Source of the DNA: Aliarcobacter lanthieri
GTDB lineage: Bacteria; Campylobacterota; Campylobacteria; Campylobacterales; Arcobacteraceae
Reading direction: 5' to 3'
DNA length: 64,000 nt
Assembly: GCF_013201625.1 (NCBI RefSeq)
Contig: NZ_CP053839.1
Coordinates: 186,001-250,000, forward strand
Shown: positions 1 through 10,243 of the stretch, in pieces
Numbering within the stretch: the first letter of the stretch is position 1
How the letters are laid out: every line of letters starts with the position of its first letter
Notes under the pieces: model-generated
What the model was told of the DNA's origin: nothing
Databases searched by the model: none
What the model saw: only the letters and a program-made list of their open reading frames with translations
Position numbers and translations under genes: made by a program

Positions 1-1232
1 AATATTCAACTACAAATAAAATTTTAGTTGGAAAAGATACTAGAAGAAGTGGATATATGATAGAAAATGCACTTGTTAGTGGACTTACATCAGTTGGATA
101 TGATGTAATTCAAATAGGTCCTATGCCAACTCCTGCAATAGCATACTTAACAGAAAGTATGAGATGTGATGCTGGTATCATGATAAGTGCTTCACATAAC
201 CCTTTTGAAGATAATGGAATCAAGTTTTTTGATAATCATGGGAATAAATTGAGTGTCGAAGATGAAAAAGAGATTGAAAAGATTTTTTTTGATAATGATT
301 TATTGCAAAGTGAACAAGTAACTGGTATGGATATTGGGGCATCAAAAAGGATTGATGATGTTATTGGAAGATACATAGTAGTTATAAAAAGTTCATTTCC
401 AAAAGATTTAACTTTAAAAGGTTTACGAATAATACTTGATTGTGCAAATGGTGCAGCATATAAAGTTGCTCCTACAGTTTTAGAAGAACTTGGAGCAGAT
501 GTTATTACTATAAACAATAAGCCAAATGGTTTTAATATTAATGATAATTGTGGTGCAATGCATCCAGAAAATGTATCAAAACTTGTACGTGAGTATAGAG
601 CGGATATTGGTTTAGCTCTTGATGGTGATGCTGATAGATTGGTTGTTGTTGATGAAAAAGGTGAAATCGTTGATGGAGATAAACTTCTTGGAGCTTTAAC
701 AATATACTTAAAACAAGAAAATTTACTAAGAGGTGATACTTGTGTCGCTACAGTGATGTCAAATAAAGCTTTAGAAGATTATTTGTCAAAAAGTAAGATA
801 AAACTTTTAAGAAGTAATGTTGGAGATAAATATGTTCTTGAACTAATGAAAGAAAAAGATATTAATTTTGGTGGAGAACAAAGTGGACATATTATATTCT
901 CTGATGTAGCAAAAACGGGAGATGGTTTGGCTTCAGCCTTACAAGTTCTAGCTATGATTATTAGAAGTAAGAAAAAAGCAAGTGAAGTACTAAACCCGTT
1001 TGTTCTTTATCCTCAAATTCTACATAATATGAAAGTAAATGAGAAAATACCACTAGAAGAAATAAAAGGTTTAGATGAAGTATTAAAACCTCTAAGGGAT
1101 AAAGGGATGAGAGATTTGATAAGATATTCTGGAACAGAGAATAAAATAAGACTTTTACTCGAAGGAAAGAATAGAAAAGATGTTGAATCTGGTATAGAAA
1201 CTTTAATCTCGTTTTTTAAAAAAGCTTTATGA
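1..1232 (+). CDS. glmM: Phosphoglucosamine mutase, 5' end cut by window
   Basis: Interconverts glucosamine-6-phosphate and glucosamine-1-phosphate in the cytosol, on the way to UDP-GlcNAc for peptidoglycan and lipid A. The reading frame is open from base 3, before the first ATG at 57, and encodes the conserved [11 protein letters not shown] segment, so the real start lies outside the window and roughly 35-40 N-terminal residues are missing. Visible motifs are the phosphoserine loop ASHNP (Ser codon 192-194), the metal-binding loop DGDADR (about 621-640) and the C-terminal phosphate-binding RYSGTEN. lspA overlaps its last 4 bases, so the two are translationally coupled. The family is certain. 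Confidence 0.96.
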   Translation, partial: YSTTNKILVGKDTRRSGYMIENALVSGLTSVGYDVIQIGPMPTPAIAYLTESMRCDAGIMISASHNPFEDNGIKFFDNHGNKLSVEDEKEIEKIFFDNDLLQSEQVTGMDIGASKRIDDVIGRYIVVIKSSFPKDLTLKGLRIILDCANGAAYKVAPTVLEELGADVITINNKPNGFNINDNCGAMHPENVSKLVREYRADIGLALDGDADRLVVVDEKGEIVDGDKLLGALTIYLKQENLLRGDTCVATVMSNKALEDYLSKSKIKLLRSNVGDKYVLELMKEKDINFGGEQSGHIIFSDVAKTGDGLASALQVLAMIIRSKKKASEVLNPFVLYPQILHNMKVNEKIPLEEIKGLDEVLKPLRDKGMRDLIRYSGTENKIRLLLEGKNRKDVESGIETLISFFKKAL

Positions 1233-1714
1233 AAAAAGAGTTTAAATTAGCAGTTACTATTTTTGTAACTATTTTTATCATTGATCAAGTTGTAAAATAT
1301 GGTTTTGCAAATTTGGATTGGGACGTAGATGGTCCAGTGATGAGTCTAAAACTTGCATATAATTATGGAGTTGCTTTTTCAATGTTCTCTTTTTTTAATG
1401 AATATTTAAAATATATTCAGCTTTTTATAGTAGTTTTAGGAACACTTTATTTATTTAAGAATAAGTATTTATTTAAAGAATATTATATAGCAATAGGTTT
1501 TTTGTATGCAGGTGGATTGTCAAATATTTTAGATAGATTTACTTATGGAGCTGTTGTTGATTATTTTTATTGGCATTATGGATTTGAATTTGCAATTTTC
1601 AATTTTGCAGATGTTATGATAAATTTTGCGGTAGCTATTATAATCTTTATTCAAATACGAGATAATAGAAGAGAAAAAAAAGCAAAAGAGGCAGAGGAAA
1701 AAATTTCTTTGTAG
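1229..1714 (+). CDS. lspA: Lipoprotein signal peptidase II
   Basis: Aspartic protease of the inner membrane that removes the signal peptide from prolipoproteins before the lipidated cysteine. The 161-residue length is normal. Four hydrophobic segments are visible, and the two catalytic aspartates are Asp111 (in GAVVDYF) and Asp128 (in NFADVMIN). The NYGVAF motif of the family is at about 45-50. The start ATG overlaps the glmM stop (ATGA). Likely clients in this window are TraT, FlgH, the META-domain protein and the 41-residue lipoprotein at 20118-20243. Confidence 0.96.
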   Translation: MKKEFKLAVTIFVTIFIIDQVVKYGFANLDWDVDGPVMSLKLAYNYGVAFSMFSFFNEYLKYIQLFIVVLGTLYLFKNKYLFKEYYIAIGFLYAGGLSNILDRFTYGAVVDYFYWHYGFEFAIFNFADVMINFAVAIIIFIQIRDNRREKKAKEAEEKISL

Positions 1715-1733
1715 CTTAAAAGAGTTTTTTGGC

Positions 1734-1739
1734 TATAAT
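1734..1739 (+). promoter_or_regulatory. Likely -10 box upstream of leuC
   Basis: TATAAT preceded by a T-rich tract, about 42 bases before the leuC ATG. The T-rich run with an extended -10 and no obvious -35 is the usual housekeeping promoter look in Campylobacterota. Predicted from sequence only. Confidence 0.55.
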
Positions 1740-1780
1740 CTTGACAAAATTCTCAAAATTAATTTAGTTTAGGAAAAAAT

Positions 1781-3061
1781 ATGGGTCAAACAATTACAGA
1801 AAAAATATTTAGTGAACATGTTGGAAAAAAAGTTTATGCTGGAGAGATTGTAAGAAGTCCAATTGATATGGTTATTGGAAATGATATTACAACACCTATC
1901 TCAATTAGAGCATTTGAAGAAGGCGGTTTTGAAAAATTAGCAAATCCAGATGGTTTTGCAATTGTTTTAGATCACTTTATTCCTGCAAAAGATATAGCTT
2001 CAGCAAATCAAGCAAAAATATCAAGAGATTTTGCTATGAAACATAACTTAAAAAACTTTTTTGATGAAAAAGATATGGGAATAGAGCATGCACTTTTACC
2101 TGAGAAAGGTTTAGTTATTCCTGGAGATGTAATTATTGGTGCAGATTCTCATACATGTACACACGGAGCTTTAGGAGCATTTTCAACTGGTATGGGAAGT
2201 ACAGATATCTCTTTTGGGATGATTACTGGTGGAAATTGGTTTAAAGTTCCAGAATCAATTAAAGTTATATTTAAAGGTAAGCCTTCAGCTTATGTGACTG
2301 GAAAAGATTTAATATTAGAAATTATTAGAATCCTAGGAGTTGATGGAGCTTTATATAAAGCTTTAGAATTTACTGGAGATACAATAAAATATTTATCAAT
2401 GGATGATAGATTTAGTTTATGTAATATGGCTATTGAGGCTGGAGCTAAAAATGGAATTGTAGCTTATGATGAAATTACAAAAGAATTTTTAGAAAGAGTA
2501 TCAAAAGATAATGGTGGATTAAGAGATGAACCAAAAATTCACTATTCTGATGAAGATGCTACATATTGTCAAATAATAGAAATTGATGTAGAAAAACTTG
2601 AACCAGTTATTGCTTATCCATATTTACCTTCAAATGGTCATAGTGTTTCACAAGCCGTTAGTGATAATATTAAAGTAGATCAAGTTTTTATAGGAAGTTG
2701 TACTAATGGAAGATTAAGCGATTTTAAAGTTGCAGCTGAAATTTTAAAAGATAAAAAAGTAGCTCGACATGTAAGACTTATCTTAACTCCTGGAACTCAA
2801 AAGATATTAAGAGAAGCTACAAAACTTGGATATATTGATACTTTAGTAGATGCAGGGGCAGTTGTATCAAATCCTACATGTGGGGCCTGTTTAGGTGGCT
2901 ATATGGGAATATTAGGTGATGATGAAGTTTGTATCTCTACAACAAATAGAAACTTTGTTGGAAGAATGGGAAGCAGAAGTTCAAAAATTTATTTAGCAAA
3001 TAGTGCTGTTGCAGCAGCTTCAGCAATTTCTGGATATATAACTGATCCTAGAAGTCTATAA
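1781..3061 (+). CDS. leuC: 3-isopropylmalate dehydratase large subunit
   Basis: Aconitase-family 4Fe-4S enzyme that isomerises 2-isopropylmalate to 3-isopropylmalate in leucine synthesis, working with LeuD. At 426 residues it is the shorter LeuC/homoaconitase type rather than the 466-residue E. coli type. The three cluster ligands are visible as Cys307 (GSCTNGR), Cys367 and Cys370 (TCGAC). Substrate-loop motifs GADSHTCTHGALGAF and MGSTD are intact. leuD, leuA and leuB are not next to it; the following gene is mobA. A homoaconitase-like activity cannot be excluded from sequence alone. Confidence 0.92.
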   Translation: MGQTITEKIFSEHVGKKVYAGEIVRSPIDMVIGNDITTPISIRAFEEGGFEKLANPDGFAIVLDHFIPAKDIASANQAKISRDFAMKHNLKNFFDEKDMGIEHALLPEKGLVIPGDVIIGADSHTCTHGALGAFSTGMGSTDISFGMITGGNWFKVPESIKVIFKGKPSAYVTGKDLILEIIRILGVDGALYKALEFTGDTIKYLSMDDRFSLCNMAIEAGAKNGIVAYDEITKEFLERVSKDNGGLRDEPKIHYSDEDATYCQIIEIDVEKLEPVIAYPYLPSNGHSVSQAVSDNIKVDQVFIGSCTNGRLSDFKVAAEILKDKKVARHVRLILTPGTQKILREATKLGYIDTLVDAGAVVSNPTCGACLGGYMGILGDDEVCISTTNRNFVGRMGSRSSKIYLANSAVAAASAISGYITDPRSL

Positions 3062-3642
3062 TGAATTTTAAGCCATTTAAAATACCTTGTATTATTTTAA
3101 GTGGTGGTAAAAGCTCACGAATGAAAGAAGATAAATCTCTTCTTCCATTTGGTTTTGAAAATTCTTTAATAGAGTATCAATATAAAAGATTGAAACCATA
3201 TTTTAAGAATATTTATATCTCAAGCAAAACTGACAAATTTAATTTTTTAAATACTAATAATTTAATATTAGATGATAACCAAGAAATCTACTCACCAATT
3301 TTAGCTTTACAAACAATTTTAGAGACACTAGAAAATAAAAAAGTTTTTATTATAACAGTCGATACACCTTTTATAAAAATTGAAACAATAAGCAAGTTGA
3401 TAAATGAAAGCCAAGAGTTTGATATAACTATTGCACAAACTTCAAGAATTCATAATCTTTGTGGAGTTTTCTCAAAAGATATATTAAATGTTATAAAAGC
3501 TATGATAAAAGATGATATTCATAGAATAAATCATCTTATAAAATCAACAAATTATAAGATATTAGAGTTTCAAAATGAAGATGAGTTCTTGAACTTAAAT
3601 TCAAAAGATGATTACTGTAAAGCATTGAAATTAATAACTTAA
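3061..3642 (+). CDS. mobA: Molybdenum cofactor guanylyltransferase
   Basis: Transfers GMP from GTP to molybdopterin-Mo to make the guanine dinucleotide cofactor needed by enzymes such as nitrate and formate reductases. The glycosyltransferase-like nucleotide-binding N-terminus IILSGGKSSRMKEDKSLLPF (about residues 11-30) is typical of MobA; 193 residues is normal. A VDTPF motif lies near residue 101. The ATG shares one base with the leuC stop (TAATG), so it is coupled to leuC although the pathways are unrelated. Confidence 0.88.
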   Translation: MNFKPFKIPCIILSGGKSSRMKEDKSLLPFGFENSLIEYQYKRLKPYFKNIYISSKTDKFNFLNTNNLILDDNQEIYSPILALQTILETLENKKVFIITVDTPFIKIETISKLINESQEFDITIAQTSRIHNLCGVFSKDILNVIKAMIKDDIHRINHLIKSTNYKILEFQNEDEFLNLNSKDDYCKALKLIT

Positions 3643-3690
3643 ACTAATAATTAATTAAAAACATAAGCTTATAAAGATTAAGTATATTAT

Positions 3691-3696
3691 TATAAT
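3691..3696 (+). promoter_or_regulatory. Likely -10 box for the SQR-rhodanese operon
   Basis: TATAAT in an AT-rich gap, 40 bases before the SQR start. A strong Shine-Dalgarno (AAAAAGGGG) follows at about 3723-3731. No clear -35 or regulator site was found. Confidence 0.5.
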
Positions 3697-3735
3697 ATTT
3701 TTTATAAGATACTTCATATTAAAAAAGGGGCAAAG

Positions 3736-5205
3736 ATGAATAAAGATGAGTTAAAAAAAGCACTTGAAATTGTTGATTCTGAACTAAAGAAGGCTGGAAT
3801 TTCAAGAAGAGATGCTTTTAAATTAGCAGGTCTTGGAAGTGCAGCATTTTTAGCAGGTGGAACTCAAGCAGAAGCTGCAACAGTAGCAAAAGCTAGTGAA
3901 GCAAAAGGGAAAATTCTTATTATTGGTGGAGGTTTAGCTGGTATCTCAACGGCAGCTAAATTGGTAAATACATTGTCTGATCCTGATATTACAATAGTTG
4001 AACCAAATCCAAAATCTGTATCTTATCAGCCAGGAACTACACTTGTAGCATCTGGAGTTTATAAATCAAAAGATGAATTGATTTTCGATACAAAAGATTA
4101 TTTACCAAAAGGTGTAACTTTAATAAAAGATAAAGCTGTTGATTTTAATCCTGAAGAAAATAAAGTAACACTAGAATCAGGGGATGTTTTAGCATATGAT
4201 TTTCTAATAGTAGCTGCTGGTATAACTCTAGATTTCGGTGCTATTAAAGGCTTAGAAGAAATTGGAGATGCATATAGTGCTGGTGATGCTTCAAAAATAT
4301 TAAAAGTTTTTGGAAATACAGGTTTAACTTCTGTTTATAATATTGATAGTTCCGCTCATATGTGGGAGCAAACTCAGAAATTTATTCAAAAAGCAAAAGA
4401 TGGAAATAAGGTTAAAGGAATATTTACTTCTCCAAATACAGCAATAAAATGTGGAGGAGCACCAAAAAAAGTAATGTACTTAGTTAATGCTAGATTAAAT
4501 GAAGCAAAAGCAAGAGAACATGCTAACCTTACTTTATATGACAACTCAGATAAACTTTTTGGAGTTAAAGAATATGCAGATGCTATTGAAAAACAATTCC
4601 TTGCAAGAGATATGAAATGGAACTTTAATCATAATTTAGTTGAGGTTGATATAGCAAATAAAATCGCAATTTTTAATAAATTTTGGGAAGAACAAGGAGA
4701 ATATGATAAAGATTTAGAAGAGTATGATATTATCAAAAAGAATGAAAAGATTTCAATTCCATTTGATCTTTTACATATTACTCCTCCTCAAAAAGCCCCT
4801 GATGAAATAGGAAAATCTGAAATTGGATCAGATAAAGGATGGGTTCCTGTACATAAAGAAACTCTACAACATGTAAAATATAAAAATATATTTGCTTTAG
4901 GTGATATTGCAGCAGTACCATTAGGAAAAACAGGTGGAACTGTTAGAAAACAATATAAAGTATTAGTTGAAAATTTAGTAGCTGTTATGGAAGGTAGAGA
5001 GCCAACAGCTAAATTTGGTGGATATACAGTTTGTCCTCTTATAACTGATATTGGAAAAGTTATGCTTGCAGAATTTGATTGGACTACAAAACCAACTCCT
5101 ATGATACCTCTTGATCCAACAAAAGAGAGATGGATTTGGTGGATATTAAAAGTTTACTTGTTAAAACCTATGACAATGTATGGAATGTTAAGCGGTAGAG
5201 CTTAA
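3736..5205 (+). CDS. sqr: Sulfide:quinone oxidoreductase, Tat-exported
   Basis: FAD protein that oxidises sulfide and passes electrons to the quinone pool. The N-terminus carries a twin-arginine signal (SRRDAFKLAG, Arg24-Arg25) followed by a hydrophobic stretch and an AEA cleavage region, so it probably works on the periplasmic face. The FAD dinucleotide-binding glycines GGGLAG are at 64-69. Two cysteines in the contexts of the SQOR-type (type II) enzymes are visible: Cys239 in KCGGAPKK and Cys433 in YTVCPL. The C-terminus is aromatic and hydrophobic (RWIWWILKVYLLKP), fitting membrane attachment. It is 15 bases upstream of the triple rhodanese. A flavocytochrome c subunit is less likely because no cytochrome gene is adjacent. 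Confidence 0.85.
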   Translation: MNKDELKKALEIVDSELKKAGISRRDAFKLAGLGSAAFLAGGTQAEAATVAKASEAKGKILIIGGGLAGISTAAKLVNTLSDPDITIVEPNPKSVSYQPGTTLVASGVYKSKDELIFDTKDYLPKGVTLIKDKAVDFNPEENKVTLESGDVLAYDFLIVAAGITLDFGAIKGLEEIGDAYSAGDASKILKVFGNTGLTSVYNIDSSAHMWEQTQKFIQKAKDGNKVKGIFTSPNTAIKCGGAPKKVMYLVNARLNEAKAREHANLTLYDNSDKLFGVKEYADAIEKQFLARDMKWNFNHNLVEVDIANKIAIFNKFWEEQGEYDKDLEEYDIIKKNEKISIPFDLLHITPPQKAPDEIGKSEIGSDKGWVPVHKETLQHVKYKNIFALGDIAAVPLGKTGGTVRKQYKVLVENLVAVMEGREPTAKFGGYTVCPLITDIGKVMLAEFDWTTKPTPMIPLDPTKERWIWWILKVYLLKPMTMYGMLSGRA

Positions 5206-5220
5206 AATAAAGGAGATAAA

Positions 5221-6408
5221 ATGAAAAAGATAGTTAGTAGTTTAATTGTAGCATCAGTTTTAAGTTTAGGTGTGACTTATGCAAATGAGTTACCTAATTT
5301 AACAAAACCTACACAGTCTGTTTTAGAGTTAATAAATAAATATAAATTAGAACAAGTTAATTTTGAATATGTTAAGAAAAAAGTTGGAATTGGAAATAGA
5401 GGTTCAACAGAAGCAATACTAATTGATGCAAGACCAGAAGGGAAATATATAAAAGGTACTATTCCTTCAAGTTTAAATATAACAGATAGTGCTTTTGAAG
5501 AAGGATACAAACAAATTGAAGATTTAGCAAAAGATAAAGAGTTAATTGTTTTTTGTGGTGGATATGGTTGTGAGAAAAGTCCAATAGTTGCTGAACTTTT
5601 AAAGAAAAAAGGGCATAAAAATGTAAAAGTTTATAGTGCAGGAGAACCTGAATGGGCAACAAAAAGTTATCTAGAAGTAGGAACAGTAGTTATTAAAACA
5701 TATCAAGAAAACAATAGTGCTTTACTTATAGATGCAAGACCTAATGCTAAATATATGCAAGAGACTATATTAGGTAGTATATCTATTCCAGATACTGAAA
5801 TTGACAAATTAGGTGGAAGATTTCCTATAAATAAAAATGAAAGAATAGTAACTTTTTGTTCTGGTTATTCTTGTGAGAAATCAAATATTGTAGCAAATAA
5901 ACTTATAGAATTAGGATATACAAATGTATCAGTTTATGCAGGAGGAGTTCCTGAATGGAAAAAAGCTGGACTTCCTACAACAATAGGTGGTAAAAAAACT
6001 GATGATAAATCTAAAGAACTTAAAAAAGAATTTAGTGAAAATGGTGCAAAATTAGGAAGTGATGAAGGTACTATTGATGGAGAATGGTTAAAAAAATTGA
6101 TATTAGATGAGAAAGTTCCAGAATATGTTCAAATTGTAAATGTACTTCCTAAAAAAGATTTTGATAAAGGTAATATTAAAGGTAGTATAAATATTGAAGC
6201 AGATAAATTAAGTGCAAAAGATATATTTGAGAAATTACCAAAAAATAAGACTATAATCTTTCATTGTAGTGCAGGGGCAAGATCTTTAGAAACTTATATG
6301 AAATTACAAAAAGAGAAATATGATTTATCAGAAATATTTTACTTCGATGCAAATATTATTTGTGAAGGTAATAAATGTAAAATTGATGTAAACGAGCCTT
6401 TGGAATAG
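5221..6408 (+). CDS. Periplasmic triple-rhodanese sulfurtransferase
   Basis: A Sec signal peptide (about residues 1-21) is followed by three rhodanese domains at roughly 45-150, 155-255 and 285-385. Domains 1 and 2 have the extended active loop CGGYGCEKS / CSGYSCEKS (Cys112/Cys117 and Cys213/Cys218); domain 3 has the classical loop CSAGARS (Cys349). Each of the first two starts with an IDARP motif and ends in a GG/AGEPEW-type segment. Directly downstream of SQR, it probably accepts sulfane sulfur or polysulfide from SQR and moves it to thiol acceptors in the periplasm. Substrate is inferred from context. The two dithiol loops could form intradomain disulfides. Confidence 0.85.
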   Translation: MKKIVSSLIVASVLSLGVTYANELPNLTKPTQSVLELINKYKLEQVNFEYVKKKVGIGNRGSTEAILIDARPEGKYIKGTIPSSLNITDSAFEEGYKQIEDLAKDKELIVFCGGYGCEKSPIVAELLKKKGHKNVKVYSAGEPEWATKSYLEVGTVVIKTYQENNSALLIDARPNAKYMQETILGSISIPDTEIDKLGGRFPINKNERIVTFCSGYSCEKSNIVANKLIELGYTNVSVYAGGVPEWKKAGLPTTIGGKKTDDKSKELKKEFSENGAKLGSDEGTIDGEWLKKLILDEKVPEYVQIVNVLPKKDFDKGNIKGSINIEADKLSAKDIFEKLPKNKTIIFHCSAGARSLETYMKLQKEKYDLSEIFYFDANIICEGNKCKIDVNEPLE

Positions 6409-6428
6409 ATACTTATTTTAATATAATA

Positions 6429-6464
6429 AAAAAAGGGGAAGGTTTAAAACCTTCCCCTTTTTTA
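6429..6464. terminator. Bidirectional terminator
   Basis: Near-perfect inverted repeat with core GGGGAAGG / CCTTCCCC (6435-6442 and 6450-6457), flanked by A-run and T-run, between the convergent rhodanese and rplT genes. It serves both strands. Confidence 0.9.
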
Positions 6465-6479
6465 TTGTTTGCAAATTTA

Positions 6480-6836
6480 TTATTTAAGTGCTGCTTTAGC
6501 AGTAGCTACTAAAGATGCAAATGCAGCAGAATCATTCATAGCAAAATCAGCTAAAATTTTTCTGTCTAATTCAATATTAGCTAATCTTAATCCATTTATA
6601 AATCTTGAATAGTTAATATCATTTAGTCTACAAGCTGCATTGATTCTTATAATCCATAGTTTTCTGATATCTCTTTTTTTCTGTCTTCTATCTCTATAAG
6701 CATAAACAAGGCTTCTTTCTAATTGTTCTTTAGCTTTTCTGAAGTGTTTTCTTCTTCCGCTATAAAAACCTCTTGCTAATTTTAATAGTTTTTTGTGTCT
6801 TCTTCTTCTTACAACACCAGTTTTTACTCTAGGCAT
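6480..6836 (-). CDS. rplT: 50S ribosomal protein L20
   Basis: Basic 118-residue protein needed for early 50S assembly through 23S rRNA binding. The N-terminus [19 protein letters not shown] and the RRQKKRDIR and [10 protein letters not shown] segments are characteristic. It is the last gene of thrS-infC-rpmI-rplT, 98 bases after rpmI. In other bacteria L20 represses its own operon; no L20-binding mimic could be identified by eye here. Confidence 0.98.
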   Translation of the reverse strand: MPRVKTGVVRRRRHKKLLKLARGFYSGRRKHFRKAKEQLERSLVYAYRDRRQKKRDIRKLWIIRINAACRLNDINYSRFINGLRLANIELDRKILADFAMNDSAAFASLVATAKAALK

Positions 6837-6934
6837 ATTTTTCCTTTCTTTACCGTTATTTTTAATAAGGTGTCAGCTTAGCTGAACTTGTCCATTTAAA
6901 ATGGAGGGACAAAATTACTTGATATTTTAAGTAA

Positions 6935-7132
6935 TTACGCTTTACACAATGATGAAAGAATACCATTTACATTTGTACTATGTACAGTTTGTGGTCCTCT
7001 TAAGTTTCTTTTTCTTTTTTGCGTTTTTTTAGTTAAGATGTGGCTTCTAAAAGCAGAACCTCTTTTGATAGTTCCATTTTTCTTTACTTTAAATCTTTTA
7101 ACCGCACCTTTGATGCTTTTCATTTTTGGCAT
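6935..7132 (-). CDS. rpmI: 50S ribosomal protein L35
   Basis: Small basic 65-residue ribosomal protein beginning [20 protein letters not shown], the usual L35 opening, with the conserved [16 protein letters not shown] segment. Located between infC and rplT in the standard order. The 143-base gap to infC contains no other gene and could hold a leader or internal promoter. Confidence 0.98.
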   Translation of the reverse strand: MPKMKSIKGAVKRFKVKKNGTIKRGSAFRSHILTKKTQKRKRNLRGPQTVHSTNVNGILSSLCKA

Positions 7133-7275
7133 AAAGAAATCCTTTCAAATAAATTTGCATTTTCATTAATTTCATGAAAAAGTTTTGGATTATACTGAAA
7201 AAAAGTTTAGTAATAAATTAAATTGTTTTATTCATTGGTAAAAGAAGAGATATTATTTCTCTTCTTTTGAGTAGA

Positions 7276-7803
7276 TTAATCTTTTTTAGGTGTTACAAGA
7301 AGATTAACATATCTTCCTTCTAATTTTGGTTCTTTATCCATAACAGCTATATCTTCAACCATAGTCCAAATTTTATTTAAAACTTCAACTCCAGCTTCTG
7401 GATTTGCCATTTCTCTTCCCTTCAAGAATACTCTAAATTTAACATGATTTCCTTCTTCAAGAAATTCTCTTGCATGTTTAACTTTATAGCTAACATCATT
7501 TTCAGCAATTTTAACAGATAGTTTTATTTCTTTTATAACAATAACTTTTTGATTTTTCTTTGCTTCTTTTTTCTTTTTTTCTTGTTGATATCTAAATTTA
7601 CCATAATCCATAATTTTAGCAACAGGAGGTTTCCCATCTGGAGCTATTAAAACTAAATCAAGTCCAGCATCTTCAGCTAAAGCTAAAGCTTCGCTTGTTG
7701 GAATTATTCCATGATTTGTTCCATCATCACTTGTACACCGAACTTCTTTTGCTGTAATCATTTCATTCATGATTACATCATCTTTTCTTTTGTCTTTACT
7801 CAA
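7276..7803 (-). CDS. infC: Translation initiation factor IF-3, TTG start
   Basis: IF-3 binds the 30S subunit, keeps 50S off and proofreads start codon and initiator tRNA. The 175-residue protein has the N-domain (about 1-85, including [21 protein letters not shown]) and C-domain ([15 protein letters not shown]). The start is TTG at 7801-7803, overlapping the thrS stop. It has a strong Shine-Dalgarno (AAGGGGAG) six bases upstream inside thrS; the next in-frame ATG is 11 codons later and lacks one. A non-ATG infC start is the known basis of IF-3 autoregulation (AUU in E. coli), so the same control is likely here. Confidence 0.95.
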   Translation of the reverse strand: MSKDKRKDDVIMNEMITAKEVRCTSDDGTNHGIIPTSEALALAEDAGLDLVLIAPDGKPPVAKIMDYGKFRYQQEKKKKEAKKNQKVIVIKEIKLSVKIAENDVSYKVKHAREFLEEGNHVKFRVFLKGREMANPEAGVEVLNKIWTMVEDIAVMDKEPKLEGRYVNLLVTPKKD

Positions 7804-9608
7804 ATTCTACTCCCCTTCATTATTTCATTTAAAAGTTTTATAAACTCAACTTTACTTAGGTTAGATTGTTCTCTTTTTCTTCTATCTCTTAAAGCAATAG
7901 TTTGGTTTGCTACTTCATCATCACCAATTACAACTATCATTGGAACTCTTTGTTTTTCTGCCATTCTAATTCTTTTGTTTAGACTTTCATTCATATCAAA
8001 AATTTCAGAATCTATACTATTTTCTAAAAGTTCTTTTTGTAACTCTTTTGCATAAGCCACATGAGGTTCAGCAATTGGAACAAAAATAACTTGTGTGGGA
8101 GCAATAGCAAATGGAAACTCACCAGCACAGTGTTCTGTTAAAATACCTATAAATCTTTCAAAAGAACCAAGAATAGCTCTATGTATCATAACTGGCTGTT
8201 CTTTTTCCCCTTTATCATTTATAAATTCAACATTAAATCTTGAAGGTAAATTCATATCGACTTGAACAGTTCCACATTGCCATTTTCTTCCAATAGCATC
8301 AAGAATTTTGATATCTATTTTTGGTCCATAGAAAGCTCCACCACCTTCGTCAATACCATATTTTATATTTTTTTCATCAAGTGCATTCATGATACCTTTT
8401 GTAGATTTTTCCCAGAAAGTATCATCTCCTATAGCTTTTTCAGGTTTTGTAGAAACTTCTATTTCATATTTGAAATCAAATAATTTTAGTAAGCTATCAA
8501 CAAATTCTAAAACTTCAAAAATTACTTCTTTAATTTGATTTTGTGTACAGAAAATATGTGAATCATCTTGAGTGAATTCTCTTACTCTAAATAATCCATG
8601 CATTGCTCCACTCATTTCATGTCTATGAACAACACCATATTCAAAAAGTTTTTTTGGTAACTCTTTGTATGAAACAAGACTATTTTTAAATATTTGAATA
8701 TGACCAACACAGTTCATAGGTTTGATACCATATTCTTGTTCATCAATAGTTGTGAAATACATATTCTCTTTGTAGTTTGCATAGTGTCCAGATATTTTCC
8801 ACATTTCTGATTTTAAAATTTCAGGACCACGAACTGGTTCATAGCCTCTTATTCTATGGGCTTTATATAAAATATGTTCTAGTTTACTTCTAAGTCTTGC
8901 TCCATTTGGTAGCCACATAGGAAGTCCAGCTCCTACATCATCATTAAATGTAAATAGTTCTAGTTCAGTTCCTAATTTTCTATGGTCTCTTTTTTTTGCT
9001 TCTTCAATCATTGTTACATAGTCATTTAAAGCTTTCTTATCAAAAAATGAGATACCATAAATTCTCGTTATCATTTCATTTTTTTCATCACCACCAAGAT
9101 ATGCTCCTGCAACTCTTGTAAGTTTAAAACTTCTAATCATTCTAGTATTTGGTAAGTGTGGACCTCTACATAAGTCTTTAAAATCACCTTGTTTATAAAC
9201 AGTTATAACTTCATCTTTAATATTTTTTAAAACAGCTTGTTTTAGCTCATCATTTTTAAACTCTTCATAAAATTCTTCTCTAGTTGTTTCATGTCTAGTT
9301 ATAGGAAGTTTTCTATCTGCAAGTTCTTTCATCTTTTTTTCAATTTTTGTTAAGTCTTCATCTGAAATCTTATTATCTACTTTAAAATCGTAATAAAATC
9401 CTTCATTTACAACTGGACCAACAAAAAATTTTGCTTCTGGATAAAGTTCTTTTATAGCTTGTGCCATTAAGTGAGCTGTTGAGTGTCTTAATATTTCTAA
9501 AGATTCTTTCGAATCATCGGCTTTAATTGTATCTCCACTAATATTTAAAGCCTCTGCAGTCTGAAGGTCATATATTTGACCATCTTTTAATACTCCAATA
9601 GGTTCCAA
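7800..9608 (-). CDS. thrS: Threonyl-tRNA synthetase
   Basis: Class II synthetase charging tRNA-Thr. The 602 residues contain the editing domain (about 40-200, with [10 protein letters not shown] and the DLCRGPHLP metal-site motif), the catalytic core ([32 protein letters not shown]) and the anticodon-binding domain from about 500. Compared with the 642-residue E. coli enzyme the N-terminal TGS domain is reduced to a stub of about 30 residues, as in Helicobacter. The stop overlaps the infC start. It begins the operon thrS-infC-rpmI-rplT. Confidence 0.98.
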   Translation of the reverse strand: MEPIGVLKDGQIYDLQTAEALNISGDTIKADDSKESLEILRHSTAHLMAQAIKELYPEAKFFVGPVVNEGFYYDFKVDNKISDEDLTKIEKKMKELADRKLPITRHETTREEFYEEFKNDELKQAVLKNIKDEVITVYKQGDFKDLCRGPHLPNTRMIRSFKLTRVAGAYLGGDEKNEMITRIYGISFFDKKALNDYVTMIEEAKKRDHRKLGTELELFTFNDDVGAGLPMWLPNGARLRSKLEHILYKAHRIRGYEPVRGPEILKSEMWKISGHYANYKENMYFTTIDEQEYGIKPMNCVGHIQIFKNSLVSYKELPKKLFEYGVVHRHEMSGAMHGLFRVREFTQDDSHIFCTQNQIKEVIFEVLEFVDSLLKLFDFKYEIEVSTKPEKAIGDDTFWEKSTKGIMNALDEKNIKYGIDEGGGAFYGPKIDIKILDAIGRKWQCGTVQVDMNLPSRFNVEFINDKGEKEQPVMIHRAILGSFERFIGILTEHCAGEFPFAIAPTQVIFVPIAEPHVAYAKELQKELLENSIDSEIFDMNESLNKRIRMAEKQRVPMIVVIGDDEVANQTIALRDRRKREQSNLSKVEFIKLLNEIMKGSRI

Positions 9609-9714
9609 TAATTTCCTTTTCTAATTTTGTTTAAAGTTGCGAATATTCTATCTCAAAATCACTTAATTTATTTAAAATATACTCTAATTTAGTAAAAATA
9701 AGTTACAATTTGGA

Positions 9715-10221
9715 ATGATTTTAAATATTTCAAAAATAAAAACAGAAGCCTTATTACTGTTTTGTAAAGATTTGATAAACTCTTATAAAGATATTGAACC
9801 AGCTTCAAATACTGATAAAATATTACATGAAGAGTTTAAAAAAATAAATAATGAGATATTAGTACAGCTTTCGTTTCTCACAAATGATTCAAAATATTAT
9901 TTGAATAATCAAAAGAATTTTAAAATTAAAGCTATTTTAAAATGTTATAGTTTTTTAAGTAATGAATTGAGTAAAAATTTAAAAGAAAATGAAGAGTTTA
10001 ATCCTTCAATGTTATATTTTTCTTTCCTTGCTCTTTGGTTTAAAGAATTAAATAAAGAGAGTAATAGTAAAGAATTTATATATTTTACTTTATATCCATA
10101 TTCAAATATATATGATAAATTCTTAGTAAAAGTTAAAGATATTCAATATAAAAGTATAAATATAAAAATGATAGATTTAGCAGAAAAAATAGTGTATAAA
10201 TATGATAGTGTATCTTTATAA
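9715..10221 (+). CDS. Unknown 168-residue protein
   Basis: Family not recognised. It is a soluble, predominantly helical, lysine- and asparagine-rich protein with no signal peptide, membrane segment or cysteine-rich motif apart from two scattered cysteines. It stands alone on the plus strand between divergent thrS and the convergent small periplasmic protein, and a hairpin follows its stop. Codon use looks like the neighbours. The ATG overlaps no strong Shine-Dalgarno, so the start is uncertain by a few codons. Confidence 0.7.
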   Translation: MILNISKIKTEALLLFCKDLINSYKDIEPASNTDKILHEEFKKINNEILVQLSFLTNDSKYYLNNQKNFKIKAILKCYSFLSNELSKNLKENEEFNPSMLYFSFLALWFKELNKESNSKEFIYFTLYPYSNIYDKFLVKVKDIQYKSINIKMIDLAEKIVYKYDSVSL

Positions 10222-10243
10222 AAGGTTTTAAACCTTTTATAAA
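10215..10243. terminator. Bidirectional hairpin terminator
   Basis: Palindrome ATAAAAGGTTT / AAACCTTTTAT centred at about 10230 between two convergent genes, with flanking A and T runs. Confidence 0.75.
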
